A stretch of DNA of 64,000 nt from an uncultured Duncaniella sp. (GTDB lineage: Bacteria > Bacteroidota > Bacteroidia > Bacteroidales > Muribaculaceae), in the NCBI GenBank assembly GCA_910586305.1, contig CAJUGS010000005.1, forward strand, positions 1 to 64,000. The letters run 5' to 3'. Below, piece by piece: positions 40,958-50,196 of the stretch. Both the position numbers and the translations under genes were made by a program. The notes under the pieces are model-generated. The model worked only from the letters and a program-made list of their open reading frames with translations, was not told the origin of the DNA and searched no databases. Numbering within the stretch: position 1 is the stretch's first letter; each line of letters opens with the position of its first letter.

Positions 40958-42670
40958 TTACTTGCTTCCTTTGACCTTTTCCCAGGAGTCTTTGAGCGCT
41001 ATTGTGCGGTTGAAGACAGGGGCTTCAGGAGTTGAGTCGGGGTCGAGAGTGAAGTAGCCTATGCGCTGGAACTGCAGAGGTGTTCCAGGCTTGGCTATTT
41101 CCATGAGGTAGGGCTCGACTTTGATTCCTTCGATAGTCTTTAGGGAGTCGGGGTTGAGCATCTCACGGAAGTCGCGGTCGGCCTCGGCAGCGGGGTTTTC
41201 GACATTGAACAGACGGTCGTATATGCGCGCTGTGGCATTGACGGCCGATTTCGCGTCAACCCAGTGCAGTGTACCCTTGACCTTGCGTGAGCTTCCGGGC
41301 AGTCCGCTGCGTGTGTCGGGGTCGTAGGAACATCTCAGCTCGGTGATGTTTCCTTCGGCATCCTTCACAACTTCCTCGCACTTTATAATGTAGGCTCCCT
41401 TGAGACGCACTTCTCCACCGGGAGCGAGACGGAAGAATTTCTTGGGAGGATTCTCCATGAAGTCGTCGCGTTCGATGTATATCTCGCGAGAGAAAGGCAT
41501 CTTGTGGGTGCCGCTTTCGGGTGCTTCGGGATTGTTTTCCATTTCCACCATTTCGGTCTCGCCTTCGGGATAGTTGGTGATGACGAGTTTGACGGGGTTG
41601 ATCACGGCCATACCGCGTGTGGCTACCTTGTTGAGGTCGTCACGCACAGCGTGTTCGAGCAGTGAGATGGAGTTGAGGGCCTCATACTTCGTGTAGCCGA
41701 TGGTGTCTATGAAGTTGCGGATTGCGCGTGGGGTGAATCCGCGGCGACGCAGGCCGGAGATGGTGGGCATACGGGGGTCGTCCCATCCTGCCACGAGGCC
41801 TTCCTTTACAAGCTGGAGGAGCTTGCGCTTCGACATCACGGTGTAGGTGAGATTGAGACGGTTGAATTCAATCTGACGCGGGCAGTAGCTGTCGTCAGCA
41901 AGTTCTTTAACGAAGTATTCGTAGAGGGGACGGTGTACGACAAACTCCAAGGTGCATATCGAGTGGGTGACTCCCTCGAAATAGTCGCTCTGACCGTGTG
42001 CGAAGTCATACATGGGGTAGACTTTCCATGTGGTCCCGGTTCGGTGGTGGGGAGTCTTGATGATGCGATACATGATTGGATCGCGGAAATGCATATTGGG
42101 GTTGGCCATATCAATCTTTGCGCGCAGCACACGGCTTCCCTCCTCAAACTCTCCGGCGTTCATTCTCTCGAAGAGGTCGAGGTTCTCCTCAACAGATCGG
42201 TTGCGGTAGGGGCTTTCTGTGCCAGGCTGTGTGGGAGTACCCTTCTGTGCGGCTATCTCCTCGGAGCTCTGATCGTCAACATATGCTTTTCCCTCTTTGA
42301 TGAGGCGGATTGCGAGATCATAGAGTTGGGGGAAGTAGTCGGATGCATAATACTCGCGGTCGCCCCAGTCAAAGCCGAGCCATTTGATGTCCTCGCGGAT
42401 GGAGTCAACATACTCCACATCTTCCTTGACCGGGTTTGTGTCGTCGAATCGGAGGTTGCAGGTACCTCCGAATTTTTCGGCAATGCCGAAGTCCATGCAG
42501 ATGGCTTTGGCGTGGCCTATGTGCAGGTAGCCGTTGGGCTCAGGCGGGAAACGGGTGTTGAGTCGTCCTCCGTTTTTTCCGGCCTGAAGATCCTTCAGTA
42601 CTGATTCTTCTACAAAGTTTAGCCCCTTGGTGGTTTCCTCGGGTGTTGTTACGGGAGTTTTATCTTCCAT
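40958..42670 (-). CDS. glnS: Glutaminyl-tRNA synthetase (GlnRS)
   Basis: A 570-residue class Ic synthetase that charges tRNA-Gln with glutamine. The HIGH motif lies in PNGYLHIGHAKA (residues 46-56) and the KMSKS-type motif is VMSKRKL (about 275-282). The anticodon-binding beta-barrels fill the C-terminal part (from about 340). I chose the ATG at 42670 (MEDKTPVTT); a longer in-frame extension would overlap alaS and looks like shadow sequence. Possession of GlnRS is normal for Bacteroidetes. It follows alaS by 28 bases, so the two are probably one transcript. Confidence 0.95.
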   Translation of the reverse strand: MEDKTPVTTPEETTKGLNFVEESVLKDLQAGKNGGRLNTRFPPEPNGYLHIGHAKAICMDFGIAEKFGGTCNLRFDDTNPVKEDVEYVDSIREDIKWLGFDWGDREYYASDYFPQLYDLAIRLIKEGKAYVDDQSSEEIAAQKGTPTQPGTESPYRNRSVEENLDLFERMNAGEFEEGSRVLRAKIDMANPNMHFRDPIMYRIIKTPHHRTGTTWKVYPMYDFAHGQSDYFEGVTHSICTLEFVVHRPLYEYFVKELADDSYCPRQIEFNRLNLTYTVMSKRKLLQLVKEGLVAGWDDPRMPTISGLRRRGFTPRAIRNFIDTIGYTKYEALNSISLLEHAVRDDLNKVATRGMAVINPVKLVITNYPEGETEMVEMENNPEAPESGTHKMPFSREIYIERDDFMENPPKKFFRLAPGGEVRLKGAYIIKCEEVVKDAEGNITELRCSYDPDTRSGLPGSSRKVKGTLHWVDAKSAVNATARIYDRLFNVENPAAEADRDFREMLNPDSLKTIEGIKVEPYLMEIAKPGTPLQFQRIGYFTLDPDSTPEAPVFNRTIALKDSWEKVKGSK

Positions 42671-42698
42671 GTCGTGTCGGTATGGTGATATTAAGGGT

Positions 42699-45317
42699 CT
42701 ACTTGATTGCGTCGGTGAGTGTGCTGAGGGCTGCCGAGAGTCCTTCCTTGTCTTTTCCGCCGGCTTGTGCGAAACCGGGCTGGCCTCCGCCTCCGCCCTT
42801 GATTGACTTGGCGGCTTCGCGTACGATTGTCGAAGCATTGAGTCCGTTTTTCACAAGGTCGTCGGTGAGTGCGACAGTGAGCAGCGGCTTGCCGGCCATG
42901 TCGGATGTGGCGGCCACAAATGCTGTGTGCTCGGTTGAGAGCTGGCGCACCTGGAAGGCTACGTTCTTGACAACATCGGGCATGAACACTCCACACATGG
43001 TCACGAGTGTGATGCCGTTGACAGTCTTGCTGTGTTCAAGGAGGTCCTTGCTGAGGTTGCGTATGCGTTCTTTGAAATATTCCTCGGCCTGTTTGCGCAG
43101 TTCGGCATTTTCCTCTATGTGGCGGCGTAGTGCCTGGATGAGGTCGGGGGCGTTGTTGAGCATTTCGCCCACAGAGCGCAGAGTGTCGCTCAGTCGGTCT
43201 ACGGCAAGTTCGGCTGTCTCGGCTGTGATGGCTTCGATACGGCGGATGCCTGCGGCGATACTGCTCTCAGAGATTATGCGGATGAGGCCGATATTGCCTG
43301 TGTTGGGGATATGGGTTCCTCCGCAGAGCTCTACTGAGTCGCCATAACGTATCACGCGTACTTCCTCACCGTATTTTTCACCGAACAGAGCCATGGCACC
43401 CATTTCGCGTGCTGTGGCGATGGGCACACAGCGGTGTTCATCGAGGGTGATGGCTTTGCGTACGTTGGCGTTGGCGATATGCTCTACTTTGCGCAGTTCT
43501 TCCGGGGTTACCTTCTGGAAGTGGCTGAAGTCAAATCGGAGCACATTGGGAGATACATATGAGCCACGCTGCTCTACATGGGTGCCGAGTACTTCGCGGA
43601 GTGCGGCGTGGAGGAGGTGTGTGGCTGTGTGGTTACATTCGGTAGCTCTGCGAGCCTTCTCGTCGATTGTTGCCTCGAATGTCGCGGTCACATCGGCCGG
43701 GAGGGTGAGGGAGAGATGCACAGCCTGGCCGTTTTCGCGCTTGGTGTCGTAGATCTCAATCTTTTCGTCGCCGTTGATGAGCCATCCGTTGTCGCCTACC
43801 TGGCCGCCCATTTCGGCATAGAACGGGGTGTCGGTGAGAACTATCTGGTAGTATTCCTTGCCTTTCTGCTTCACACGGCGGTAGCGGAGTATCTGAGTGG
43901 GGCATGATGTGGAGTCATAACCCACGAAGTTTGTCTCGCCTTCGCGCACGGTCACCCAGTCGGTGGCCTCCACAGCTGCCGCGTTGCGGGCACGTGTCTT
44001 CTGGGCCTCCATCTCTGTGTCAAACTCCTTCTTGTCGAGGGTCATTCCGTTCTCTTTGAGAATGAGCTCGGTGAGGTCGAGGGGGAATCCGTATGTGTCG
44101 TAGAGCACAAATGCGTCCTTGCCGGAGATTTCGTTCTTACCCTCTTTGCGGGCGTTGGCAATTGCTGTGTCGAGAATGGACATACCCTTGTCGAGAGTGC
44201 GCAGGAATGAATCCTCTTCCTCCTTGATGACCTTCATGATGAGTTCGCGCTGGGCTGCTATCTCGGGATAGGCCTCGCCCATGGAGTCGATGAGGGTGTT
44301 GACCAGTTTGTACATGAAAGCCTGTTTCTGGTCAAGGAAGGTGTAGGCGTAGCGCACGGCACGACGCAGGATGCGGCGGATGACATATCCTGCCTTGGCG
44401 TTGCCTGGAAGTTGTGAGTCGGCGATGGAGAATGAGATTGTGCGCACGTGGTCGGCAATGACACGCATTGCCACGTCGGTCATCTTGTCCTCGCCGTATT
44501 TTTTGCCCGAGAGGCGGGCGATAGTGTCGATGAGGGGTGTGAATACGTCGGTGTCGTAGTTGGATTTCTTTCCCTGCAGGGCCATGCACAGACGCTCGAA
44601 TCCCATGCCGGTATCTATCACTTTGGCGGGCAGTGGTTCGAGTGAGCCGTCGGCCTTGCGGTTGTACTGCATGAACACGAGGTTCCAGATTTCAATAACG
44701 AGCGGGTTGTCCTTGTTGACGAGCGACGCGCCGTCGATTTCGGCTCTTTCCTCGGGAGAGCGGAGGTCGATGTGGATTTCAGAGCATGGTCCGCAGGGCC
44801 CGGTATCGCCCATTTCCCAGAAGTTGTCATGCTTGTTGCCGTTGATGATGTGTGAGGCCGGAAGGTGTTTCTCCCAGTAGGAAGCGGCCTCGTCATCGCG
44901 GGTGAGGTTTTCGTCGGGCGCACCTTCGAATACTGTGGCATAGAGGCGTTCGGGGTCAAGGCCGAGCACGTCTACGAGATATTCCCAGGCCCAGTCGATG
45001 GCTTCCTTCTTGAAGTAGTCTCCGAAGCTCCAGTTGCCGAGCATCTCGAACATGGTGTGGTGGTAGGTATCCATTCCCACCTCTTCGAGGTCGTTGTGCT
45101 TGCCCGACACGCGCAGACACTTCTGAGAGTCGGCCACACGTTGGTATTTGGCTGCTTTATTGCCGAGGATGATGTCCTTGAACTGGTTCATTCCGGCGTT
45201 GGTAAACATCAGTGTTGGATCGTCCTTGATCACCATGGGGGCCGACGGCACAATGTGATGACCTTTGGAACGGAAGAATTCTTTGAAAGACTCGCGTATT
45301 TCCTTTGCAGTGAGCAT
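42699..45317 (-). CDS. alaS: Alanyl-tRNA synthetase (AlaRS)
   Basis: An 872-residue class II enzyme with an aminoacylation domain (about 1-250; FLDQKQ, GMNQFKDIILG, TGMGFERL), a tRNA-recognition domain, an editing domain with zinc ligands (HTATHLLHAAL near 557, CGGTH near 660) and the C-terminal oligomerisation/DHHA1-like domain (GGGGGQPGFAQAGG). All are intact. The chosen start is ATG at 45317 (MLTAKEIRESF), which matches the family, rather than an upstream in-frame start. It lies 60 bases from the MCE-domain gene and leads glnS. A candidate -7 box TAATTTTG is at 45354-45361. Confidence 0.96.
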   Translation of the reverse strand: MLTAKEIRESFKEFFRSKGHHIVPSAPMVIKDDPTLMFTNAGMNQFKDIILGNKAAKYQRVADSQKCLRVSGKHNDLEEVGMDTYHHTMFEMLGNWSFGDYFKKEAIDWAWEYLVDVLGLDPERLYATVFEGAPDENLTRDDEAASYWEKHLPASHIINGNKHDNFWEMGDTGPCGPCSEIHIDLRSPEERAEIDGASLVNKDNPLVIEIWNLVFMQYNRKADGSLEPLPAKVIDTGMGFERLCMALQGKKSNYDTDVFTPLIDTIARLSGKKYGEDKMTDVAMRVIADHVRTISFSIADSQLPGNAKAGYVIRRILRRAVRYAYTFLDQKQAFMYKLVNTLIDSMGEAYPEIAAQRELIMKVIKEEEDSFLRTLDKGMSILDTAIANARKEGKNEISGKDAFVLYDTYGFPLDLTELILKENGMTLDKKEFDTEMEAQKTRARNAAAVEATDWVTVREGETNFVGYDSTSCPTQILRYRRVKQKGKEYYQIVLTDTPFYAEMGGQVGDNGWLINGDEKIEIYDTKRENGQAVHLSLTLPADVTATFEATIDEKARRATECNHTATHLLHAALREVLGTHVEQRGSYVSPNVLRFDFSHFQKVTPEELRKVEHIANANVRKAITLDEHRCVPIATAREMGAMALFGEKYGEEVRVIRYGDSVELCGGTHIPNTGNIGLIRIISESSIAAGIRRIEAITAETAELAVDRLSDTLRSVGEMLNNAPDLIQALRRHIEENAELRKQAEEYFKERIRNLSKDLLEHSKTVNGITLVTMCGVFMPDVVKNVAFQVRQLSTEHTAFVAATSDMAGKPLLTVALTDDLVKNGLNASTIVREAAKSIKGGGGGQPGFAQAGGKDKEGLSAALSTLTDAIK

Positions 45318-45353
45318 ATATGAGTGGTTTTTTTCTATTTCGGTATTGTGACG

Positions 45354-45361
45354 CAAAATTA
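45354..45361 (-). promoter_or_regulatory. Candidate -7 box for alaS-glnS
   Basis: TAATTTTG on the minus strand fits TAnnTTTG, 37 bases upstream of the alaS ATG. No -33 partner is visible at the right spacing. Confidence 0.35.
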
Positions 45362-45377
45362 CAGAAATTTTACGCGA

Positions 45378-46301
45378 TTAGAAAATTTTGATACTGGGTA
45401 TGTATCGTTTTGGCTTACGCTTGAGATCGATGAGAATACTATCGACATGGGCAACCGATGAGTTGAGATTGTTGTATAGACCGGGGTCGTTGAGAAGAAG
45501 TCCGAGCGATGAGTTGGTGGAATTGAGTTGCTCGGTAGCACGGTCGAGGTTGGCCGTTATGTTGTTGATGTTTCTCATTGTGGAGTCGAGAGGCATCTTT
45601 TTGAGGTCTTGTGAGATCTCTGCCAGGGCGGCTGATACCTTGGTGAGATCCTCGCTCATTGTCTTTACGTTAGACATGGCCCCGTTGGCATTATTGACCA
45701 GTGCGGGCACTGTGGCCATGGCGCGGTTAAGATGGTCTGTAGATGTCTCGAGGTTGGCCATTACAACGTCAAGTCGCTGCACGGCCGATAGCAGCGCCGG
45801 ATCGGCAGCCACTTTGGTGAGTGCCACCACGAGCGAATCCAGATGTGGAGCTATCTGCATTATGGTCGGCATCAATTCGCCGCTCACCTTGTCCATGAGT
45901 CCGGAGCCTTCCGCTCCTTCAAGCCGTGAACCTACTTCGTAGAAAGTGTTTCCTGTTGCCATACGAAGGTCTACGGTGGAGGTGCCGAGCATATCGGTTA
46001 CGATTACGGCTTTTGAGCCGGTGGGGATGCGAAGCTGGCGGTCGAGACTCAGCTCAACAAGCACATGGCCGGGATTGTCGTATTCATACTCGATGCTGCG
46101 CACCAGTCCCACTTTATAGCCGTTGAGTGTTACTGGAGCCGACTGGGCCAGGCCGGTGACATTTGTATAGGAGACGTAGTAGTAGTTGGCAGCTTTGAAG
46201 AGGTTGACACCTTTGAGATAGTTGATGCCGAAGATGAGGGCGGCGAGAGCCACAAGGACGGCTACACCGATTTTTATTTCTTTGGAGTATTCGGATTTCA
46301 T
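45378..46301 (-). CDS. MCE/MlaD-domain lipid-transport protein
   Basis: A 307-residue protein with one N-terminal membrane anchor (about residues 10-28, KIGVAVLVALAALIFGINYL) and a single MCE domain (about 38-115: VSYTNVTGLAQSAPVTLNGYKVG), followed by a long helical region (about 150-290). MlaD-like proteins form periplasmic rings that shuttle phospholipids between membranes as part of an ABC system. The matching ATPase and permease genes are not in the window; in this order they are often elsewhere or just upstream. It follows the amidase gene by 52 bases, a pairing seen in other Bacteroidetes. Confidence 0.9.
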   Translation of the reverse strand: MKSEYSKEIKIGVAVLVALAALIFGINYLKGVNLFKAANYYYVSYTNVTGLAQSAPVTLNGYKVGLVRSIEYEYDNPGHVLVELSLDRQLRIPTGSKAVIVTDMLGTSTVDLRMATGNTFYEVGSRLEGAEGSGLMDKVSGELMPTIMQIAPHLDSLVVALTKVAADPALLSAVQRLDVVMANLETSTDHLNRAMATVPALVNNANGAMSNVKTMSEDLTKVSAALAEISQDLKKMPLDSTMRNINNITANLDRATEQLNSTNSSLGLLLNDPGLYNNLNSSVAHVDSILIDLKRKPKRYIPSIKIF

Positions 46302-46353
46302 ATTCTTTTCTGTCTCTCTGTGAGTAGTGTGTGATGTAGGATGTGTCAGAGTG

Positions 46354-47472
46354 TCATTTTATACGTTTGCCGTCGCGGGTTTTGATTACGAAGGCATCTT
46401 TGAATTTCTTTTTCACTTTTGCCAGTTCCCTCGTTGCCTCTTCCATGGATGAGTAGGAACCGTAGGTGAACTTGTATAGCCCGCCGTCGCGATAGCTGTC
46501 AACCGGCGACAGGCCCTTGAAGCGAGAGTCGCCACGTGCTATCTTATGGGGATTTGTGAGGAACTGTATCTTGTAGACTATTCCTGATGCTGTTGCTGTC
46601 TTTGCCGGTGTGATGCGTGTGTTTTCCGGCTTTTCGGCATACGGTTCTTCCGTAGCAGGCCGAGACGGACGTTTATTTGTCACTTTGGTGCCTTGGCCTT
46701 GTTCACGGTAGCGTTCCACACCATTATATATAGCGCGCGCGAGACGGGTACTTCCGCTTTCCGAGGCCATATATTTTTCCATGGTGGGATTGCATATAAA
46801 GTCGAGTTCTACGAGTATCGCTGGCATACTTGTACGTACGAGCACCCAGAAAGGAGCCTGGCGTACACCGTTGTTCTTTCTTCCGGCATAGCGCACGAGC
46901 TGGTTCTGTACCGACTCGGCCAGCGAGATGCTTTGATCCATGTTTTTGTGTTGCATCATCTCAAAAACTATGTAGCTCTCGGTCGATGATGGATCGAAAC
47001 CTTCATAGGCCGATGTGTAGTCGTCCTCAAGTTTCATCACTTCGTTTTCTCTCATGGCCACGGATAGGTTGGCGTCACTTCGGTCGAGACCGAGGGTGTA
47101 GACTGCGGCACCGTTCACTTTCGTGCGGTTTGGCGATTTGGCTCCTACGGAGTTGGCATGAATGGAAATGAAGATGTCTGCGTGTTTGCTGTTGGCAAAA
47201 TCAGCTCTCTGCTGGAGGGCTACAAATCGGTCTCCTTCGCGGGTCATGTGGACTTTCACGTCGTTCATTTCTTCTCGAAGGATTTTCGCAAGCTTTTGGG
47301 CCACAAGCAGGTTGATGGATTTTTCGTTGGTGCGCTGTCCCAGCGCGCCGGCATCCTTGCCTCCATGGCCAGGGTCAATTACCACGACAAAGTCACCGGC
47401 TGCTGTAACCGTGATGGCGGTCAGCAGCGACAGCGCAAAAGTGATGATGAACCGTAGAGGGAGTCTAAGCAT
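46354..47472 (-). CDS. N-acetylmuramoyl-L-alanine amidase with C-terminal SPOR domain
   Basis: A 372-residue exported peptidoglycan hydrolase that cuts the amide bond between MurNAc and L-Ala. After the signal peptide (1-25), an Amidase_3 domain (about 28-235) contains VIDPGHGGKDAGALG (His36 zinc ligand), NEKSINLLVAQKL, FISIHANS and a C-terminal VELDFICNPTME. A linker (about 240-290) precedes a SPOR domain (about 295-370; YKIQFLTNPHKIARG, FTYGSYSSMEEATRELAKVKKKF), which targets septal peptidoglycan. ATG at 47472 is preferred to a TTG six codons earlier. It starts 128 bases from the divergent GldB-like gene. Confidence 0.92.
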   Translation of the reverse strand: MLRLPLRFIITFALSLLTAITVTAAGDFVVVIDPGHGGKDAGALGQRTNEKSINLLVAQKLAKILREEMNDVKVHMTREGDRFVALQQRADFANSKHADIFISIHANSVGAKSPNRTKVNGAAVYTLGLDRSDANLSVAMRENEVMKLEDDYTSAYEGFDPSSTESYIVFEMMQHKNMDQSISLAESVQNQLVRYAGRKNNGVRQAPFWVLVRTSMPAILVELDFICNPTMEKYMASESGSTRLARAIYNGVERYREQGQGTKVTNKRPSRPATEEPYAEKPENTRITPAKTATASGIVYKIQFLTNPHKIARGDSRFKGLSPVDSYRDGGLYKFTYGSYSSMEEATRELAKVKKKFKDAFVIKTRDGKRIK

Positions 47473-47498
47473 GAGCGTATGTGATTGCAATCAAAGTG

Positions 47499-47506
47499 CA
47501 AAATTA
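47499..47506 (-). promoter_or_regulatory. Candidate -7 box of the amidase gene
   Basis: TAATTTTG (minus) fits TAnnTTTG, 27 bases upstream of the amidase ATG. A -33 element is not visible. Confidence 0.35.
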
Positions 47507-47544
47507 GCAAAAGTAAGTTGAAAACAGACCGTCTCTCGTTTTTT

Positions 47545-47577
47545 TTTGGCTTATTTGCTGAAAAATGTTTACTTTTG
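47545..47577 (+). promoter_or_regulatory. Promoter of the GldB-like gene
   Basis: TTTG (47545-47548), 21 bases, then TACTTTTG (47570-47577) fits the Bacteroidota consensus. Transcription would start near 47584, leaving a leader of about 17 bases before the ATG at 47601. Confidence 0.6.
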
Positions 47578-47600
47578 GAGTAATCATATAATATCAGACG

Positions 47601-48542
47601 ATGAAATATCACGCCATTATAACTGCTCTTGCTGTCGTTGCCGCTGTCGTTTCATGTGGTGGCGATGGCGATTATCCTCCCTGTGAGATTGTGCGTCTTG
47701 ACCATATGATAGGGGATGGTGCGATACCTGCCGACAGTGCTGCTCGACGAGCTGCCTCGCTTTTGTTTGCTGTTTCCGGATATGGCGAGCTCACCGACTC
47801 GTCGGTCTCAATCTATGCGGATAGACCTTCGGTGAGCATACATCGTCGGGCGGTCGACTCGGCTTTTACCGACATTTCGCAGTTGGAGGGCGAGCTTGGA
47901 GCCGTACTCGGGAGGGCTTCAGGTCTTTTACCACTGGTGCGTGTTGCCGGGGTTTATTCGGTCATATCCCCTTTCAATCAATCGGTCTTCACTGTCGATT
48001 CGATACTCTATATTGGACTTAACCACTACCTTGGCTCGTCCTATGGTCCATATGCCTATTTCCCCGACTATGTCAGAGAACGGAAGATTCCTGCTCGACT
48101 CATTCCGGATATAGCCGAGTCGCTTGTGCGCAGTGCCTATCCGTACAGACCCGGCGGAAAGATGGTGGGCCGTATGCTTTATGAGGGAGCGGTTGTGGAG
48201 GCAGTTATGAGACTCACCGGTTGTGACGAGGCTGTTGCTCTCGGCTATACTCCGCAACAGTTTGAATGGCTTTCCTCCAACGAGGCCGAGATGTGGAAGG
48301 CTGTCATCGAGCGACGACTCTTGTTCTCGTCGGCCGACGACGTGGCACGGTCGCTCATGTACCCGGGTCCGGTCACATCGGTGCTTCATCCCGAGGCTCC
48401 CGGAGCTGCTGGGCGTTTCATAGGCCATCGTCTGATTGGTGCCTATCTTGACAGTCATTCCGGAACAAGGCTTGACAGCCTTCTCTCGTCGGACTTTTAT
48501 GATTCGGACACGGCCCTGGCGACTACCGGCTATAATCCTTGA
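47601..48542 (+). CDS. GldB-like lipoprotein
   Basis: A 313-residue lipoprotein (VVSC, Cys19). The pattern ILYIGLNHYLGSSYGPYAYFPDYVRERKIPARLIPDIAESLV, then GKMVGRMLYEGAVVEAVMRL, LGYTPQQFEWLSSNEAEMWKAVIERRLLF and GRFIGHRLIGAYLD is the GldB family. GldB is essential for gliding in Flavobacterium, but homologues are widespread in non-gliding Bacteroidales, where their role is unknown. No other gld gene is in the window. It is monocistronic, divergent from the amidase and convergent with the CoA-transferase. Confidence 0.85.
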   Translation: MKYHAIITALAVVAAVVSCGGDGDYPPCEIVRLDHMIGDGAIPADSAARRAASLLFAVSGYGELTDSSVSIYADRPSVSIHRRAVDSAFTDISQLEGELGAVLGRASGLLPLVRVAGVYSVISPFNQSVFTVDSILYIGLNHYLGSSYGPYAYFPDYVRERKIPARLIPDIAESLVRSAYPYRPGGKMVGRMLYEGAVVEAVMRLTGCDEAVALGYTPQQFEWLSSNEAEMWKAVIERRLLFSSADDVARSLMYPGPVTSVLHPEAPGAAGRFIGHRLIGAYLDSHSGTRLDSLLSSDFYDSDTALATTGYNP

Positions 48543-48571
48543 ACGGAAAAATTTCAACATCAACATATAGA

Positions 48572-48610
48572 AAGAGTCTGCCGTCCGCAATAGTGCGGTG
48601 GCAGACTCTT
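48572..48610. terminator. Bidirectional terminator between GldB-like and CoA-transferase genes
   Basis: AAGAGTCTGCC (48572-48582) pairs perfectly with GGCAGACTCTT (48600-48610), with an inner CCGC/GCGG stem. It lies between two convergent genes. T-tracts on either side are weak. Confidence 0.75.
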
Positions 48611-48646
48611 GTCTGTATCTTGGCTGCGTGTGTTTGTGCAGTGGAA

Positions 48647-50143
48647 TTACATGAACTTACCCCAGTTGACGTTGCGCATATCGCCAGATGAGAGGAACTC
48701 GGTGTGGAATGCGAGTGAGGCCTCGAGGGTGTGGGGTGTCTGTCCGCCACGCACTGAGAGTTTCAGATAGTCGCGCAGGAGTTCACGGTACATCGGGTGG
48801 GCACAGTTGTCAATGATGGTGTTGGCACGCTGCACGGGGTCAAGGCCTCTGAGGTCGGCTATACCCTGATCGGTGACAATGATATCGACAGAGTGCTCTG
48901 TGTGGTCGACGTGTGATACCATGGGCACAATGTTGGAAATCTTTCCTTCCTTGGTGATGGACGGGCAGGAGAAAATTGACACATATGCGTTGCGGGTGAA
49001 GTCGCCAGAGCCGCCGATACCGTTCATCATTCTGGTGCCTGTCACGTGTGTGGAGTTGATGTTGCCGAAAATGTCTGCCTCGAGGGCGGTGTTCATGGCT
49101 ATCACGCCTATTCGGCGAATCACCTCGGGGTTGTTGGAGATTTCCACGGGGCGTATCACCAGATGTTCCTTGAAGAAATCGATGTTGGAGATAACCTCCT
49201 CTTCCACCTCGTTGCTGACGGTGAGAGAGCTTGTTGATCCGAATTTGCAGCGACCTTTCTTCATGAGGTCTATCACGGCATCCTGGATAACCTCGGTGTA
49301 CATCTCGAACGGCGGGATCTCCTTTGCGTCGGCCAGTCCGTAGAGGACAGCGTTGGCCACATTGCCCACACCCGACTGGATGGGGAGGAAGCCCGATGGG
49401 ATGCGTCCGGCCTTCATTTCTCCGATGAGGAACCGACATACATTGGCACCGATGAGCTTGGTGGTTTCGTCGAGCGGAGTGAAGGGTTTTACGCCCTCAT
49501 AGCTGTCGCTCATGACTACGCCGACAATCTTCTCGGGGTCGAGTTTGAGCACCGGCGATCCGATGCGGTCGGAAGCCTTGAAGATGGGTATCTCACGACG
49601 GTTGGGGGGGTCGAGGGGAAGGTAGATGTCGTGAAGTCCGTAGAGTGCGTGGCGCAGCTTCTCGTTGAGCTCGATAATGATGCGCTTGGCTAATTTGGCT
49701 ATAGTGGGGACGTTGCCAACGCCTGTGCCGACCACGCAGGTGCCGTCGTCCTTGATATCGCTGACCTCGATGATTGCAAGGTCGAGATCACCGAGGAATC
49801 CATAACGGAGTTTCTGGGAGGTCTCGGACAGGTGGAGGTCATAGTAGTGGGCGTCGTGGGAGTTGATGCGCTTGCGCAGGTCGGGGTGGTTCTGGTAGGG
49901 TGTGCGTCGGCCTATTGCATTGGCGCGGGCGAGGATGCCGTCACACTTGTCGGATGTGGATGCGCCGGTGACGATGTTGATCTTGAATGGCTCTCCCTGG
50001 GCATGGAGCCTTTCGGCTTTCGCGGCGATTGCCTGGGTCACAACTTTTGGTGCGCCCGGTGCGGTGAAGCCGGAGAATCCGCAGTAGCAGTCGTTGTAGA
50101 AAAGGTCGGCTGCCTCTTCGGGTGTGAGAATGGGAAATCTCAT
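48647..50143 (-). CDS. Acetyl-CoA hydrolase/transferase family (probable succinate/acetate CoA-transferase)
   Basis: A 498-residue class I CoA-transferase. The N-terminal domain includes CGFSGFTAPGAPKVV and NIVTGASTSDKCDG; the C-terminal domain has the glycine-rich oxyanion stretch IQSGVGNVANAV (about 255-266) and FEMYTEVIQD (about 279-288), whose Glu284 is the likely nucleophile by comparison with AarC-type enzymes. SNEVEEEVISNIDFF and HVTGTRMMNGIGGSGDF are typical of the family. It likely transfers CoA from succinyl- or another acyl-CoA to acetate in fermentation; the substrate is inferred. It stands alone. Confidence 0.88.
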   Translation of the reverse strand: MRFPILTPEEAADLFYNDCYCGFSGFTAPGAPKVVTQAIAAKAERLHAQGEPFKINIVTGASTSDKCDGILARANAIGRRTPYQNHPDLRKRINSHDAHYYDLHLSETSQKLRYGFLGDLDLAIIEVSDIKDDGTCVVGTGVGNVPTIAKLAKRIIIELNEKLRHALYGLHDIYLPLDPPNRREIPIFKASDRIGSPVLKLDPEKIVGVVMSDSYEGVKPFTPLDETTKLIGANVCRFLIGEMKAGRIPSGFLPIQSGVGNVANAVLYGLADAKEIPPFEMYTEVIQDAVIDLMKKGRCKFGSTSSLTVSNEVEEEVISNIDFFKEHLVIRPVEISNNPEVIRRIGVIAMNTALEADIFGNINSTHVTGTRMMNGIGGSGDFTRNAYVSIFSCPSITKEGKISNIVPMVSHVDHTEHSVDIIVTDQGIADLRGLDPVQRANTIIDNCAHPMYRELLRDYLKLSVRGGQTPHTLEASLAFHTEFLSSGDMRNVNWGKFM

Positions 50144-50196
50144 GGTTCGTTTACTTTAGTTTTTTGCTAAGAGTTGGATTGGTTGAAGAGGTGTTT

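Noticed and set aside
42671..42838. 56-residue N-terminal extension of GlnRS
   Set aside because: It overlaps alaS, is not typical of the family, and a good ATG (42670) directly precedes the conserved start.
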